Positions 24,088 to 33,817 are shown, counted from the stretch's first letter. The stretch: DNA of 36,833 nucleotides from Kineosporiaceae bacterium (GCA_016794595.1 JAEUJN010000021.1:1-36833), one strand, 5' to 3'. Translations and numbers: made by a program. The notes: a model not told the origin generated them from the letters alone.

Positions 24088-26588
24088 CCGCTCAGGTTCG
24101 CCTCGGCCTCGCCGCGCTGGTGGCCACCACGCTGTCGGCGACCACGCTGAAGCCCTTGTTCGACGGCCTCGGGTGGGTGGCCCCGGTACTGGTCACGATC
24201 CTGGTCTGTTCGCTGGTGGGCATGGCCGTGCGCCAGCTGACCCCGGTCTGGCCGGTGGCTGCCCTGGCCCAGCTGGTGGCGATGCTGGTCACGTTGACCG
24301 CATTGTTCGCCCGGCGGGAGGCGATCGCCGGCGTCATCCCGGGGCCGGAGGCGCTGTCCAGGATGGGCACGCTGATCTCCGAGGGCGGCCAGGTCATCCG
24401 GACCACCGGGCCCCCGGTACCGGTGGGCACGGGCATCGTCTTCCTCGCCACGCTCGGGATCGCCCTGGTGGCCTTCACGGTCGACCTTGCCGCGGCCTCG
24501 TTGGAGCACCCGGCGGTGGCCGGCCTGCCGTTGCTGGCCATCTACTCCGTCCCGGCGGCGGTGCTCCCCCTGGGGGTGCCGTGGATCTACTTCGTGCTGG
24601 CGGCGCTCGGCTTCCTGGTGCTGGTGACCACCGACTGGGTCGACCGGGTCTACGCCTGGGGCCGGGTGCTGGCCCAGGGCAAGGACGAGGACCGGGTACG
24701 CCTCGGCGGGCCCCTGGGTGGCGGCCGGGTGGTGGCGGCCGTCTCGCTGGCGGTCGCCGTCCTGCTGCCGCTGGTGACCCCCGGCCTCGACGACCGGTTG
24801 CTCACCGGGGGTGACGGTGAGGGCGAGGGCCGCGGCCGGGGCCAGATCAGCGTGGTGAACCCGATCCTCAACCTGCGCAACAACCTGGGCTCGCGCAGCC
24901 CCGACCCGGTGATCACCTATCGGACGACCGTCGCCGAACCCGAGCCACTGCGGATCGCCACCGACGACGTGTTCGACGGGGTGCGATGGGCGCCCTCGAC
25001 CGGCCCGATCAGCCGGAAGCAGAAGGTGCAGAACGGTTTGCCGTTCCCGCCCGGGCTGAGCGAGCAGGTGGCCCGGACCGAGCACAGCACGTCGATCGTG
25101 ATCGGGCCGACCCTGCGCGAGACCTACCTGCCGCTGCCCTACCCGACCACGGTGGTCGAGATCGAGGGCCGATGGCTGTACGAGAAGATCTCCCTGAACG
25201 TGGTCGGTGACGGGCAGCGCACCAACGGCGCCTCGTACACCGCACGCCATCTGGTGGTGCAGCCCACGCCGGAACAGCTCAACGCTGCTCCGGCGCCGCC
25301 CCAGAGCGTCACCGAGGCCTTCACCGAGCTGCCGGCCGGCCTGCCACCGGTGGTGGCGAGCACCGCCCGCCAGGTGACCCAGGGCGCCACCACGCCGTTC
25401 GCCCGAGCGCTGATGATCCAGCAGTACCTGCGCTCCACCGGCGGGTTCACCTACAGCGAGCAGATCTCCGGGCCGAGCGACGGCAGCGGAACCGAGGCGG
25501 TCTCTGCCTTCCTGGCGGACAAGAAGGGCTACTGCGTCCAGTTCGCCTCGACCATGGCGGTGCTGGCCCGCTCGCTGGGTATCCCGTCGCGGGTCGCCGT
25601 GGGCTTCCTGCCCGGCCGGGCCCTGGCCGACGGCAGCCGGGTGATCAGCCTGCAGGACGCGCACGCCTGGCCGGAGATCTACTTCGAGAATGCCGGCTGG
25701 GTCAGGTTCGAGCCCACGCCGTCCGGCCGGGTGCCATCCCTGCCGGGCTACGCCGAGACCGATCCCGCAGCCCCCGAGGAACCGGAGGCCACGCCGAGCG
25801 CCTCGGCGTCGGTCAGCGCCTCGGCCGGGGCCGCCTCACGGGCTCCCCGTCCAGCCCCGGAGGAGCAGGACGCGGCCGGGGCCACGGCGTCCGAGTCGTG
25901 GGTCTCACGGATCCCCTGGCGCCTGCTCGGGGTGCTGGCCCTGCTCGGTCTGCTGGCGGGTGCGCCCTGGCTGGCCGCCCAGGTGGTCCGGCGGCGCCGG
26001 TGGGCCCAGGCCCGCACCCCGCTCGCCCGCGCCGAGGCGGCCTGGGACGACCTGCACGACCGGCTGGGGGATCTCGGCGTGCGCTGGGTCAGGTCCTGGA
26101 CGCCTCGCGCCCTGCTGCACCGGCTCACCGGTGATCACGCCCTGGACGCCGAGCCCCGGGCCGCGTTGCAGCGACTGGTGGAGGACATCGAGCGCGCTCG
26201 GTACGCACCTCCTCGTCCCGAGGGCGAGCGGACGACCCCGCAGGTGCGGGCCGACACCGATCAGGTGGTGGGCGCGGTGGCGGCCGCGGTCGGACCCGGC
26301 GCCCGCCGGCGCGCCCGGCTGATGCCGGCATCGGGCGTGGCCGTGTTCACCGGGCTCGGGGTCAAGCGGAACTCGACGATCGAGGAGACCGACCCCCGGT
26401 TGCCGCAGGTTCTGCCCCGGCTCTCCCGCCGTGAGCGGGGCGAGAACGCCCGCGACCGGCGACGGGCACAGCCGCCGGCGGGTGACCCCTCGGGGACGGC
26501 GCAGGCCCCCGCGCCGGGAACGCAGCGACCTCAGTCCGCCGGCGAGGGGTGGCGCCGGGAACGCAGCGACGCCGGTCGTGGTCGCTGA
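24084..26588 (+). CDS. TgpA-like membrane transglutaminase/protease-fold protein
   Basis: This 834-residue integral membrane protein is of the TgpA/DUF3488-transglutaminase type. Hydrophobic segments at about 5-230 form five to seven helices. An extracytoplasmic region follows, with the transglutaminase core carrying C484 in 'KGYCVQFASTMAVLARSLGIPSR' (two parts), H527 in 'DAHAWPEIYFENAGW' and an acidic E543 in 'WVRFEPTP', where many relatives have Asp. A Pro/Ala/Ser linker (about 555-605) precedes a further transmembrane helix near 612-632 and a DUF4129-like cytoplasmic domain. The C-terminus is Arg-rich. It is probably a cell-envelope cross-linking or peptidase activity; the substrate is unknown. 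It is coupled to the DUF58 gene through an ATGA overlap. Confidence 0.9.
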   Translation: MTAQVRLGLAALVATTLSATTLKPLFDGLGWVAPVLVTILVCSLVGMAVRQLTPVWPVAALAQLVAMLVTLTALFARREAIAGVIPGPEALSRMGTLISEGGQVIRTTGPPVPVGTGIVFLATLGIALVAFTVDLAAASLEHPAVAGLPLLAIYSVPAAVLPLGVPWIYFVLAALGFLVLVTTDWVDRVYAWGRVLAQGKDEDRVRLGGPLGGGRVVAAVSLAVAVLLPLVTPGLDDRLLTGGDGEGEGRGRGQISVVNPILNLRNNLGSRSPDPVITYRTTVAEPEPLRIATDDVFDGVRWAPSTGPISRKQKVQNGLPFPPGLSEQVARTEHSTSIVIGPTLRETYLPLPYPTTVVEIEGRWLYEKISLNVVGDGQRTNGASYTARHLVVQPTPEQLNAAPAPPQSVTEAFTELPAGLPPVVASTARQVTQGATTPFARALMIQQYLRSTGGFTYSEQISGPSDGSGTEAVSAFLADKKGYCVQFASTMAVLARSLGIPSRVAVGFLPGRALADGSRVISLQDAHAWPEIYFENAGWVRFEPTPSGRVPSLPGYAETDPAAPEEPEATPSASASVSASAGAASRAPRPAPEEQDAAGATASESWVSRIPWRLLGVLALLGLLAGAPWLAAQVVRRRRWAQARTPLARAEAAWDDLHDRLGDLGVRWVRSWTPRALLHRLTGDHALDAEPRAALQRLVEDIERARYAPPRPEGERTTPQVRADTDQVVGAVAAAVGPGARRRARLMPASGVAVFTGLGVKRNSTIEETDPRLPQVLPRLSRRERGENARDRRRAQPPAGDPSGTAQAPAPGTQRPQSAGEGWRRERSDAGRGR

Positions 26589-26612
26589 CCACCACGGGGC
26601 GCGCTGAGAGCC

Positions 26613-26627
26613 GGGTGGGACCCACCC
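26613..26627. terminator. Possible bidirectional terminator between convergent genes
   Basis: GGGTGGG-A-CCCACCC is a perfect palindrome in the 65-base gap between the transglutaminase gene and the convergent DUF3040 gene. A further GCGGTG/CACCGC pair follows toward DUF3040. There is no U tract; the assignment is tentative. Confidence 0.3.
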
Positions 26628-26653
26628 CGATCAGCGGCGGTGCAGCCCCCGGG

Positions 26654-27049
26654 TCACCGCTGGTCGCGGCGGCGGTCCCAGCGCTGCTCCATGCGCTGCA
26701 TGAAGGTGCCCTTGGAGGACTTGCCCGGCTTTCGAGTGGGGGGCCGGACACCGCCGGTACTGGTCACCACCCCGGCCGGCCCGGGGCGGCGGCGCGCGGA
26801 GGAGAAGGCGAACACGGTGCCGGCCAACATGATCAGGAATCCGACCACGCCGACCAGGACGATCCCCTTGGCGACACCGAAGAGCAGGACGCCGATGCCG
26901 ACGACCAGCCCGGCGATCCCGATGAGCATCCGGGACAGGTAGCCCTTGCGACGGGCCCCGCGCATCGTGGACGCGAACTTGGGATCCTCCGCATAGAGGG
27001 CGCGCTCCATCTGCTCCAATAGGCGCTGCTCGTTATCGGAGAGCGGCAC
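26654..27049 (-). CDS. DUF3040 family small membrane protein
   Basis: The 131-residue product begins V(M)PLSDNEQRLLEQMERALY, the characteristic DUF3040 N-terminus, followed by 'AEDPKFASTMRG'. Two hydrophobic segments lie at about 43-60 and 63-85. The C-terminus is basic ('SARRRPGP', 'MEQRWDRRRDQR') and cytoplasmic. DUF3040 proteins are actinobacterial and their function is unknown. The GTG at 27049 is chosen for the canonical start and the GGGAGG six bases upstream. It lies 146 bases downstream of dinB, an arrangement common in actinobacteria; this gap contains nested inverted repeats (arms 27115-27122 and about 27170-27177) that could end the dinB transcript. Confidence 0.9.
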   Translation of the reverse strand: MPLSDNEQRLLEQMERALYAEDPKFASTMRGARRKGYLSRMLIGIAGLVVGIGVLLFGVAKGIVLVGVVGFLIMLAGTVFAFSSARRRPGPAGVVTSTGGVRPPTRKPGKSSKGTFMQRMEQRWDRRRDQR

Positions 27050-27195
27050 GACGACCTCCCAGGCACGGAACACGCGGCAAGGCACAGCGCGGCGAGGTCC
27101 AGGATAAGTCGGGTAGGCCCCTGACGAAACCCGCACCGGTCACTCTCGAGCCGGTGTCGGCGGCCGAGGGGCCTGACTTTACCTCGGACAGGGTC

Positions 27196-28491
27196 CTAAG
27201 TGCCCCGATCATGGGGGGAGTACTCCTCTCTGACCAGACTTGCGGGACGAACCGCCCCGGGCCCGAAGCGCAGGCCCGCCCGGTCCACGGCGCGCTCGGC
27301 GTCACGCCAGCCGTGCTCTCGTTCGTCGAAGGCCAACTGGTGATGGCCCTCGCCTGCCTCGGCCAGGCCCTCCACCCGCACTCCCACCAGCCGGACCCGC
27401 GCCCGGTCCAGGCCGAGCCCGGCGTAGAGCGAACTCGCCGTCGCGTGCACCACCCGGCCCACGTCGGTGTGCTCCGCCAGGGTCCGTGAGCGGGTGATCG
27501 TGGTGAAGTCGGCGAACCGCACCTTGATCACCACCGTGCGTCCGATCATCCCGGCCGATCTCAGCCTGGATGCGACCTTCTCGGACAGCCGCAGCAGTTC
27601 GCGCCCGACGACCTCCGGGTCGTCGACGTCCCGCGCGAAGGTCTCCTCCGCACCGATGCTCTTCTCCACCTGTTCCGGGACGACGGGGCGAGGGTCGCGG
27701 CCCCAGGACAGCTCGTGCAACTGCACCCCGGCCGCACCGAGGGCACGCTCCAGGGTGGCCACCGGGGTGTGGGCCAGGTCGGCCACGGTGTGCAGGCCGA
27801 GCCGGCGCAGGTGATCCTCGGTCTTGTCCCCGACCCCCCACAGCGCACCGATCGGCAGCCGGTGCAGATAGGGCACCGTGTGCTCGGCCGGGACCACCAG
27901 CAGCCCGTCCGGCTTGGCCCGCCCGGAGGCCAGCTTGGCCACGAACTTGGTCGCTGCCACGCCGACGGAACAGGTGATCCGCTGCTCGTCGGCCACCCGG
28001 TCCCGGATCACCTGGGCGATCCGGGCGGGGCGGCCCACCCTGCGGAGGGCCCCGGAGACATCGAGAAACGCCTCGTCCAGGCTCGAGGGCTCGACCAGCG
28101 GGGTGATGGAGTGGAATATCTCCATCACTCCTCGTGATACCTCGGCGTAGCGAGAGTGGTCGGGATGGATCACCGTCGCCTGCGGGCAGATCCGGCGGGC
28201 CCGACCGAGCGGCATGGCGGAGTGGACGCCGAACCGCCGGGCCTCGTAGGTCGCCGAGAGCACCACGGCACGGCCGCCACCACCGGCGACGATCACCGGA
28301 AGGCCCCGCAGGTCGGGCCGGTCGATCAACTCGACCGAGGCGTAGAAGGCATCCATGTCCACGTGCAAGATCGGGCAGCCGTCGTCGTCCGGACCGGCGT
28401 CCGAGCCGGCACCCCCGACCCGCTGTCCCCCGCGCTCTCCCCCGCGCTGCTGTCCCTCACCGGCGCGGTCGAGTTGGCGCCGGCTCACCAC
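27196..28491 (-). CDS. dinB: DNA polymerase IV (DinB), Y-family translesion polymerase
   Basis: DinB copies past damaged bases with low fidelity. The protein has 431 residues. The palm has 'ILHVDMDAFYASVE' with D45 and D47, and 'PSSLDEAFLDVSG' with the catalytic D139/E140. 'RRFGVHSAMPLGRARRICP' lies in the fingers. 'ACSVG'-type 'ITCSVGVAATKFVAKLAS' and the helix-hairpin-helix 'LWGVGDKTEDHLRRLGLHTVADLA' follow, then the little finger. 'HQLAFDE' near 393 could be the beta-clamp contact. Start codons at 28491 and 28488 (GTG GTG) are both possible; GAGGTGA lies directly upstream. It follows the methyltransferase gene by 18 bases, so it is probably in the same transcript as dnaE2. Confidence 0.94.
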   Translation of the reverse strand: MVSRRQLDRAGEGQQRGGERGGQRVGGAGSDAGPDDDGCPILHVDMDAFYASVELIDRPDLRGLPVIVAGGGGRAVVLSATYEARRFGVHSAMPLGRARRICPQATVIHPDHSRYAEVSRGVMEIFHSITPLVEPSSLDEAFLDVSGALRRVGRPARIAQVIRDRVADEQRITCSVGVAATKFVAKLASGRAKPDGLLVVPAEHTVPYLHRLPIGALWGVGDKTEDHLRRLGLHTVADLAHTPVATLERALGAAGVQLHELSWGRDPRPVVPEQVEKSIGAEETFARDVDDPEVVGRELLRLSEKVASRLRSAGMIGRTVVIKVRFADFTTITRSRTLAEHTDVGRVVHATASSLYAGLGLDRARVRLVGVRVEGLAEAGEGHHQLAFDEREHGWRDAERAVDRAGLRFGPGAVRPASLVREEYSPHDRGT

Positions 28492-28509
28492 TCACCTCGC
28501 CGGGGCAGC

Positions 28510-29304
28510 TCAGGGCCGCTGAGCCACGACGTGCAACTGGGCGGCCAGGGTGACCAACTCGGGGTGGGCCAGGTTGTCGCCGGCGAGGCGCTCCAACTGG
28601 AGCAGCGCGGCCGTGGTGTCCGGATCGGAGTCGACCAGTGCCCCCGGGAGCAGGTCGACGAACAGCCGGACGCCGTGGACAGCCCGGATCGCCATGCCGT
28701 CCACCATGTCCAGCACCTCCGCCCGGTCGAAACGCCGGGGCACGGTGTCGTCCTCCGATGCCCGTCCCTGCGGGTCGTCCAGCATGCGCAGGGCGTCGTG
28801 GAACCGGCCGGACAGCGCCCGGGCGAGCACGGCACCGAGTCGTTGGGGCACCACGAGACTGAGCAGACCCTGGCTGCGCAGGGCGGCCCGGGCATCGGTG
28901 AGGGCGAGAACGGGGTCATCGGTGTACTCGAGCGCCCCGTGACACAGGACGAGATCGGCGTTGTCCTCGCCGAGCAACCCGACCAGCTCACCGGCGTCCC
29001 CCTGGAGCGAGCGAACCCGGCCACCCACGTCCGCCTCCGCCACCCGGCGTTGCAGGGCTGCCAGGGCGTCCGGACTCGGGTCGACCACGGTGACCCGGTG
29101 TCCGAGCCGGGCCAGCGGGACGGCGAACCCCCCGGTGCCACCACCGACGTCGACCACGTCGAGCGGACGGCCCAGGGCCGTGCCTCGCTCGGCGGCCAGG
29201 GCGTCCAGCAGGTCCCAGACCACCGCGGTCCGGACGGCGGTACGCGGATCGGTGCGCTGGCTCCACCGGCGGGAGCGCGAGGGATCGTCGGGCACGATCC
29301 CCAC
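28510..29304 (-). CDS. Class I SAM-dependent methyltransferase
   Basis: The 264-residue protein has a class I (Rossmann-fold) methyltransferase core. The SAM-binding motif I is 'LDVVDVGGGTGGFAVPLARLGHRVTVVDPS' in two parts (about residues 47-76). Motif II/III is 'VRSLQGDAGELVGLLGEDNADLVLCHGALEYTDDP' type, and 'LRSQGLLSLVVPQRLGAVLARAL' follows. The 'GALEYTDDP' region and C-terminal 'RLFVDLLPGALVDSDPDTTAALLQLE' part resemble CmoM/SmtA-like proteins that methylate tRNA; substrate assignment is only a suggestion. Such a gene next to dinB and dnaE2 is recurrent in actinobacteria. The GTG at 29304 is chosen, with GTG at 29295 as an alternative. It lies 16 bases after dnaE2. Confidence 0.88.
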   Translation of the reverse strand: MGIVPDDPSRSRRWSQRTDPRTAVRTAVVWDLLDALAAERGTALGRPLDVVDVGGGTGGFAVPLARLGHRVTVVDPSPDALAALQRRVAEADVGGRVRSLQGDAGELVGLLGEDNADLVLCHGALEYTDDPVLALTDARAALRSQGLLSLVVPQRLGAVLARALSGRFHDALRMLDDPQGRASEDDTVPRRFDRAEVLDMVDGMAIRAVHGVRLFVDLLPGALVDSDPDTTAALLQLERLAGDNLAHPELVTLAAQLHVVAQRP

Positions 29305-29320
29305 CCTAGAGCGAGTTGGT

Positions 29321-32300
29321 TCACCGGCCGCTGCTTCCCGGACTGGAGTGCCACAGCTTGCGGTTCGGGGTGCGGTTCGGTTTGGGCGAGGTGTCGCCGT
29401 CCTCCTCGGCGGCCACGACCCGCCGGGTGTCGCGGACCTCGATCCCCGGGGTCTGCAGATCGGCGTACGGCGACTGGACGTAGCCCGTGGCGGGGTGGAC
29501 GAGCACCCGGCGCAGATGGGAGGCACCCCCACCCATGCCGCCGGCCCGTTCCCGGCGACCACCGGTGGCCGGGTCCCGGTCGCCGGACGGCAACCCGGTG
29601 GCGGCGTCCGCGGCAGCGGTGGCCTCTCGTTCCTGGTCGGCGGTGCGCACGAACCCCCCGCCGAAGGCCACCGCTGGAGGCCGGAACCCCTCCCGGTCGG
29701 CCCGGTGCTCACCCGATCGCCCCGAGGACCGGCTGGTCTCACGATCCGGGTGCGGCGCGGAGGCCATCAGGTCCTCGACGGCTGCCGCCCCGCCCTCGGT
29801 CCAGGCCTCCCAGAGCACCGGTAGTTCCCAGGCGCCGGTCGCCCGCAGGGACACCCCACGGTGGCCGGTGCGGCGCAGCACCCCTCGCACCACGAGCAGC
29901 CAGGAGTGGAAGACCGTGGCGGCGTAGGGACCTTGGACGTCCTCGAAGAAGGTGGCGTCCACCGGCCCGGTGGCGTCGTCCAGGGTCAGGAAGACCACTC
30001 GGCGTCCGGAGCGGATCGGCGGGGTCTGGGTGGCCACCTTGACCCCGGCGATCAACAGCTCGCTGCGACTGCGGCGGGTCAAGAGCTCCCGGGAACGGGT
30101 CACCCCGAGCTCGGTCAGCAGCGGGGTGTAGAAGTCGAGCACGTGGCGGCTGACGTCCAGGCCGAGGATCTCGAGCTCGGCTCGGGTCCGCTCGGCGCCG
30201 CTCATCTCGGGCAGCCCGGTGGGGACGGTCTGGTTCGGCGCATCGCCGAGATCGAGCGTGAGCTGGACGGCCTGGTCCTCCGGCGCGACCGCCGCTCGGG
30301 GAGCCCTGGACTGACCCGCCGCAGCCTCTCGCACCGGATCACGCCGCTGCTCCTCCCCGCGACCGCCCGCAGCCCCGGAGCGGACGCCCCCTCGCCCGCG
30401 ACCGCTCGCTCTGCGACCCCCGCTCCAGCGGTCGAGTTCGGCGACCTGGAGCAACAGGTCACGCCGGGTCAGCCGATCCCGACGCCGGATCGGCAGGCTG
30501 GTGTCCAGCCCGTACAGGGAGTCGAACGCCCCGGTGAGCACCAACCGCTCGACGACGGGACGGCTCACTGCCGCTCGATGCCAGAAATCGGCCAGGGTGG
30601 CATACGGGCCACCGGCCACGATCCGGGCCACCTCGGCCTCGGCGATCCCCTTCACCTCGGTCAGCGGCAGCCTGATGCCGTACCCCCGCCCGTCGGGCAG
30701 GTCCGGGTCGAGCAGGGTCGGTGCCGGATCGAGGAGGTCCTGCTCTCTCACGAGCTCGACCCGGTAGGTGTTCCCGGAGGCGTTCACATCCAGCGGCAGG
30801 ACGGTGACACCCAGGTTGCGGGCGTCGTCCAGGATCAGGCGTTTGGGGTACATGCCCGGGTCGTGGGTGAGCACCCCGGCCAGGAACGCCGCCGGGTGGT
30901 GGGTCTTGAGCCAGGCGGACTGGTAGGTGGGCAGGGCGAACGCGGCGGCGTGCGCCCGGCAGAACCCGAACGAGGCGAAGGCCTCGAGCACCTGCCAGAT
31001 CCGGGTGACCGTGGCCTGGTCGTACCCACGGGCCAGGGCCGTGGGCACGAACCACGCCTGAACCTGTTCGCGGCCCTCGGGTGAGCCCATCGCCCGGCGC
31101 ACCTCGTCGGCCTCGGCCAGGGAACGCCCGGTGATCGTGGAGACGATCTGCAGCACCTGCTCGTGGAAGACCACCACCCCGCTGGTCTCGTAGAGGGCGT
31201 GGGCCAGATCCGGGTGCAGGTGATCGACCTGGTCCCACCCCTGACGAGCGCGCAGGAACGGAGTGATCATGTCCGACTTGACCGGACCGGGACGGAACAA
31301 CGAGATGTCGATCACGAGGTCGGTGAAGGTCTGGGGACCGAACCGCCCGATCAGCTCGCGCTGTCCCGGCGACTCGATCTGGAAGCACCCCAGGGTGTGC
31401 GCGGTACGGATCATGCGAAAGGTGGGCTCGTCGTCCAGAGGGACCGCATCCAGGTCGATCTGCCGCCCCTGCACCCGCCGTACCTCACCGATCGCGTGGG
31501 ACATCGCCGACTGCATGCGGATGCCGAGAACGTCCAGCTTGAGCAGTCCCAGATCCTCGACGTCGTCCTTGTCGAACTGGCTCATCGGGAACCCGTTCCA
31601 GCTGGCCTCCACCGGTGTGCGGTCCAGCAGGCCGATGTCGGACAGCAGTACCCCGCACGGGTGCAGCGCGACATGGCGCGGCAGCCCGTCGAGCCGTTCG
31701 ACCAGGCCGAACAACAGGTCCAGTTGAGGGGAGTCCAGCCCGGCGGCGCGCAGTTCGGGTAGCTCGATCAGGGCGTCCCGGACGTCACGGGCCCGGATGT
31801 GCGGGAACGATGTGGCAATGGCGGCGATCTCTTCCGGTGGCAGGCCCAGGACGGCGCCGACGTCCCGGATGGCGTGCCGGACCCGGTAGGTGTCCATCAT
31901 CGACACGCAGGTCACCCGCTCGGCACCGAACCGGTCGAGGATCTCGGTGTAGACCTCCTCCCGCCGGGCGGACTCGACATCGATGTCGATGTCGGGCAGG
32001 TGCGCCCGCAGCGGGGACAGGAACCTCTCCATCAGCAGGTTGTGCTCGATCGGGTCCACCCCGGAGATCCCCAGCAGGTGGTTGACCAGGCTGCCGGCCC
32101 CCGACCCCCGAGCGGCCACCCGCACCCCGATCGCCCGGATGTCGTCGCAGACGGCCGCGACGGTGAGGAAGTAGGAGGCGTACCCGAGGGTCTCGACGGT
32201 GGCCAGTTCGGCGTCCAGCCGGTCGGTGACCCGGCGCAGCAGGGCGGGGCCGGCGGAGGGATACCGGTGGGAGATCCCGGCATCGCACCGCTTCCGCAGG

Positions 32301-33379
32301 GCGGACAGCGGATTCTCGGCCGGGCCCAGGCCGAGCAGGTACGGCTCGGGGAAGTGCACCGACCCGATCCCGAGGTCGGCCCGCGGGTCGAGGACGCACC
32401 GCCGGGCCAGGGCCCGGGTGTCGGCGAGCAGGGTGGCACCGTCGTCGGGCTCACCGGCGGCCCGGGCGACCCGCTCGGCCCGGGCGGTCATCTCCGCCGG
32501 CGAGGTGAGGTAACCCTGCGCCGTGGTCCGGTCGAGGTGACGGTCGTCCAGGGGCACCAGACGGCGGGCGGCGTCCAGGACGTCCACGGTGATCGAGTCC
32601 TCCGGCCGGGCGTACCGGACGGCGTTGGTGAGCACCGCCGGCAGCCCCGCGGACCGGGCCAGGGCGAGCATCCGGCCGGCGTGGACCAGGCTGCCCGGAG
32701 TGTGCGGTGGGCCGTCATGGCAGACCACCTCGATCGCCGTGCACCCCGGAGGGAGGGCGTGGCGCCAGCGCTCCAGTACCGCCCTGGCCAGATCGGGACG
32801 ACGGGCCAGCACCGCCCGGCCCACCTCGGAGTCCGGGCCCAGCAGGACGACGAGTGCCGGCGGGCCGGAGCGGTCGCCCCGGGAGTCCGGGACGGCGTGC
32901 TCGACGACAGCATGCTCGGCGACCAGTTCCATGGTGCTCACCGGCCGCCCGCGCTCCCCCCGCAGGTGGGTTGCCGAGACCAACCGGCACAGCCTTCCCC
33001 ACCCCTCGCCGGCCAACCGCCCCTGCCCGGTCTCACCTCCCAGGGCGAGCACGGTCACCCGCGGATGGCGGGGATCGACGCTGACCCCACCCCGGACCGG
33101 GGTCCGACGGCGATCGCTCGGACGCCGGCGGGTGTCACCCCGCTCACTGCCCAGGTGGTCCCCGAGGGGTTCGATCGCGAGGTCGACCCCGAGCACCGGC
33201 TCCAGACCTGCCCCCTTGCAGGCCTGGACGAACTTCACCGCTCCGTAGAGTCCGTCACGGTCGGTCAGGGCCAGCGAGCTCATGCCCTGGCCTGCCGCCT
33301 GCTCGACCAGGACTGCCGGAGTGGACGCGCCGTACCTGAGCGAGTAGCCGGAGGCCACGTGCAGGTGGGTGAACGGCAC
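29321..33379 (-). CDS. dnaE2: Error-prone DNA polymerase III alpha subunit DnaE2 (ImuC)
   Basis: DnaE2 is a C-family polymerase used in damage-induced mutagenesis. The protein has 1352 residues, longer than the usual 1050-1150. The N-terminal PHP domain starts 'FTHLHVASGYSLRYGAS' with H5 and H7. The catalytic aspartates are D463 and D465 in 'LPDIDIDVE' and D616 in 'LLKLDVLG', with the same spacing as E. coli DnaE. The fingers, helix-hairpin-helix region and OB fold ('GVKVATQTPPIRSGRRVVFL') follow. Extra length comes from Arg/Gly-rich insertions near 75-110, 1015-1060 and 1230-1300. The end 'RKLWHSSPGSSGR' is typical of actinobacterial DnaE2. GTG at 33379 follows a GAGGGG site, nine bases after the HEPN gene. 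Confidence 0.93.
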   Translation of the reverse strand: MPFTHLHVASGYSLRYGASTPAVLVEQAAGQGMSSLALTDRDGLYGAVKFVQACKGAGLEPVLGVDLAIEPLGDHLGSERGDTRRRPSDRRRTPVRGGVSVDPRHPRVTVLALGGETGQGRLAGEGWGRLCRLVSATHLRGERGRPVSTMELVAEHAVVEHAVPDSRGDRSGPPALVVLLGPDSEVGRAVLARRPDLARAVLERWRHALPPGCTAIEVVCHDGPPHTPGSLVHAGRMLALARSAGLPAVLTNAVRYARPEDSITVDVLDAARRLVPLDDRHLDRTTAQGYLTSPAEMTARAERVARAAGEPDDGATLLADTRALARRCVLDPRADLGIGSVHFPEPYLLGLGPAENPLSALRKRCDAGISHRYPSAGPALLRRVTDRLDAELATVETLGYASYFLTVAAVCDDIRAIGVRVAARGSGAGSLVNHLLGISGVDPIEHNLLMERFLSPLRAHLPDIDIDVESARREEVYTEILDRFGAERVTCVSMMDTYRVRHAIRDVGAVLGLPPEEIAAIATSFPHIRARDVRDALIELPELRAAGLDSPQLDLLFGLVERLDGLPRHVALHPCGVLLSDIGLLDRTPVEASWNGFPMSQFDKDDVEDLGLLKLDVLGIRMQSAMSHAIGEVRRVQGRQIDLDAVPLDDEPTFRMIRTAHTLGCFQIESPGQRELIGRFGPQTFTDLVIDISLFRPGPVKSDMITPFLRARQGWDQVDHLHPDLAHALYETSGVVVFHEQVLQIVSTITGRSLAEADEVRRAMGSPEGREQVQAWFVPTALARGYDQATVTRIWQVLEAFASFGFCRAHAAAFALPTYQSAWLKTHHPAAFLAGVLTHDPGMYPKRLILDDARNLGVTVLPLDVNASGNTYRVELVREQDLLDPAPTLLDPDLPDGRGYGIRLPLTEVKGIAEAEVARIVAGGPYATLADFWHRAAVSRPVVERLVLTGAFDSLYGLDTSLPIRRRDRLTRRDLLLQVAELDRWSGGRRASGRGRGGVRSGAAGGRGEEQRRDPVREAAAGQSRAPRAAVAPEDQAVQLTLDLGDAPNQTVPTGLPEMSGAERTRAELEILGLDVSRHVLDFYTPLLTELGVTRSRELLTRRSRSELLIAGVKVATQTPPIRSGRRVVFLTLDDATGPVDATFFEDVQGPYAATVFHSWLLVVRGVLRRTGHRGVSLRATGAWELPVLWEAWTEGGAAAVEDLMASAPHPDRETSRSSGRSGEHRADREGFRPPAVAFGGGFVRTADQEREATAAADAATGLPSGDRDPATGGRRERAGGMGGGASHLRRVLVHPATGYVQSPYADLQTPGIEVRDTRRVVAAEEDGDTSPKPNRTPNRKLWHSSPGSSGR

Positions 33380-33388
33380 GGGCCCCCC

Positions 33389-33817
33389 TCAGGTGCACGA
33401 GGGCAAGGCGTCGGGCAGCACCTGGTGCTGCGGCAGGCCGAGGATCCCCTCGACCACGTGCTGGAACGACTCGGCATCGCGCACCAGGTCGTCGGCCTCC
33501 CGGGGGGTGGCGGTGGCCCGGCCGGACTCGATGGCGGCCCGCCGACCGGCGGTGGCCTCGAAGAACGAGGCCCACTCGGCCAGTTCGGGGGCCACCTTCG
33601 GCACCAGTTCCCACACGCTGCGGGGGCCACCGCGGCTGCTGCGCCCCCGGACGGCCAGCACCGCGGCAGCCGAGCGGAGCGCTGCCAGATGAGCGGCGAC
33701 GTACCGCTCCCCCGCCGTCCGGGCAGCACAGGCCTGCAGCAGCCCGGCCGAGGAGCGATCGAGCAGGGTGAGCGCGCTCGCGGGAACGGGTGGCCTGCTC
33801 AGGGTCGTCGCCGTCAT
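33389..33817 (-). CDS. SAV_6107-type HEPN domain protein
   Basis: The 142-residue protein begins MTATTLSRPPVPASALTLLD and is mostly helical. 'LLDRSSAGLLQACAARTAGERYVAAHLAALRSAAAVLA' in two stretches and 'WELVPKVAPELAEWASFFEATAGRRAAIE' match the actinobacterial SAV_6107 HEPN family encoded next to DnaE2. No R-x4-6-H RNase motif is evident, so it is not an obvious HEPN nuclease. Its role in mutagenesis is unknown. The ATG at 33817 has GGAGGA eight bases upstream. An in-frame ATG at 33958 would add 47 residues across a 12-bp tandem repeat but has no ribosome site. It is translated just before dnaE2. Confidence 0.85.
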   Translation of the reverse strand: MTATTLSRPPVPASALTLLDRSSAGLLQACAARTAGERYVAAHLAALRSAAAVLAVRGRSSRGGPRSVWELVPKVAPELAEWASFFEATAGRRAAIESGRATATPREADDLVRDAESFQHVVEGILGLPQHQVLPDALPSCT

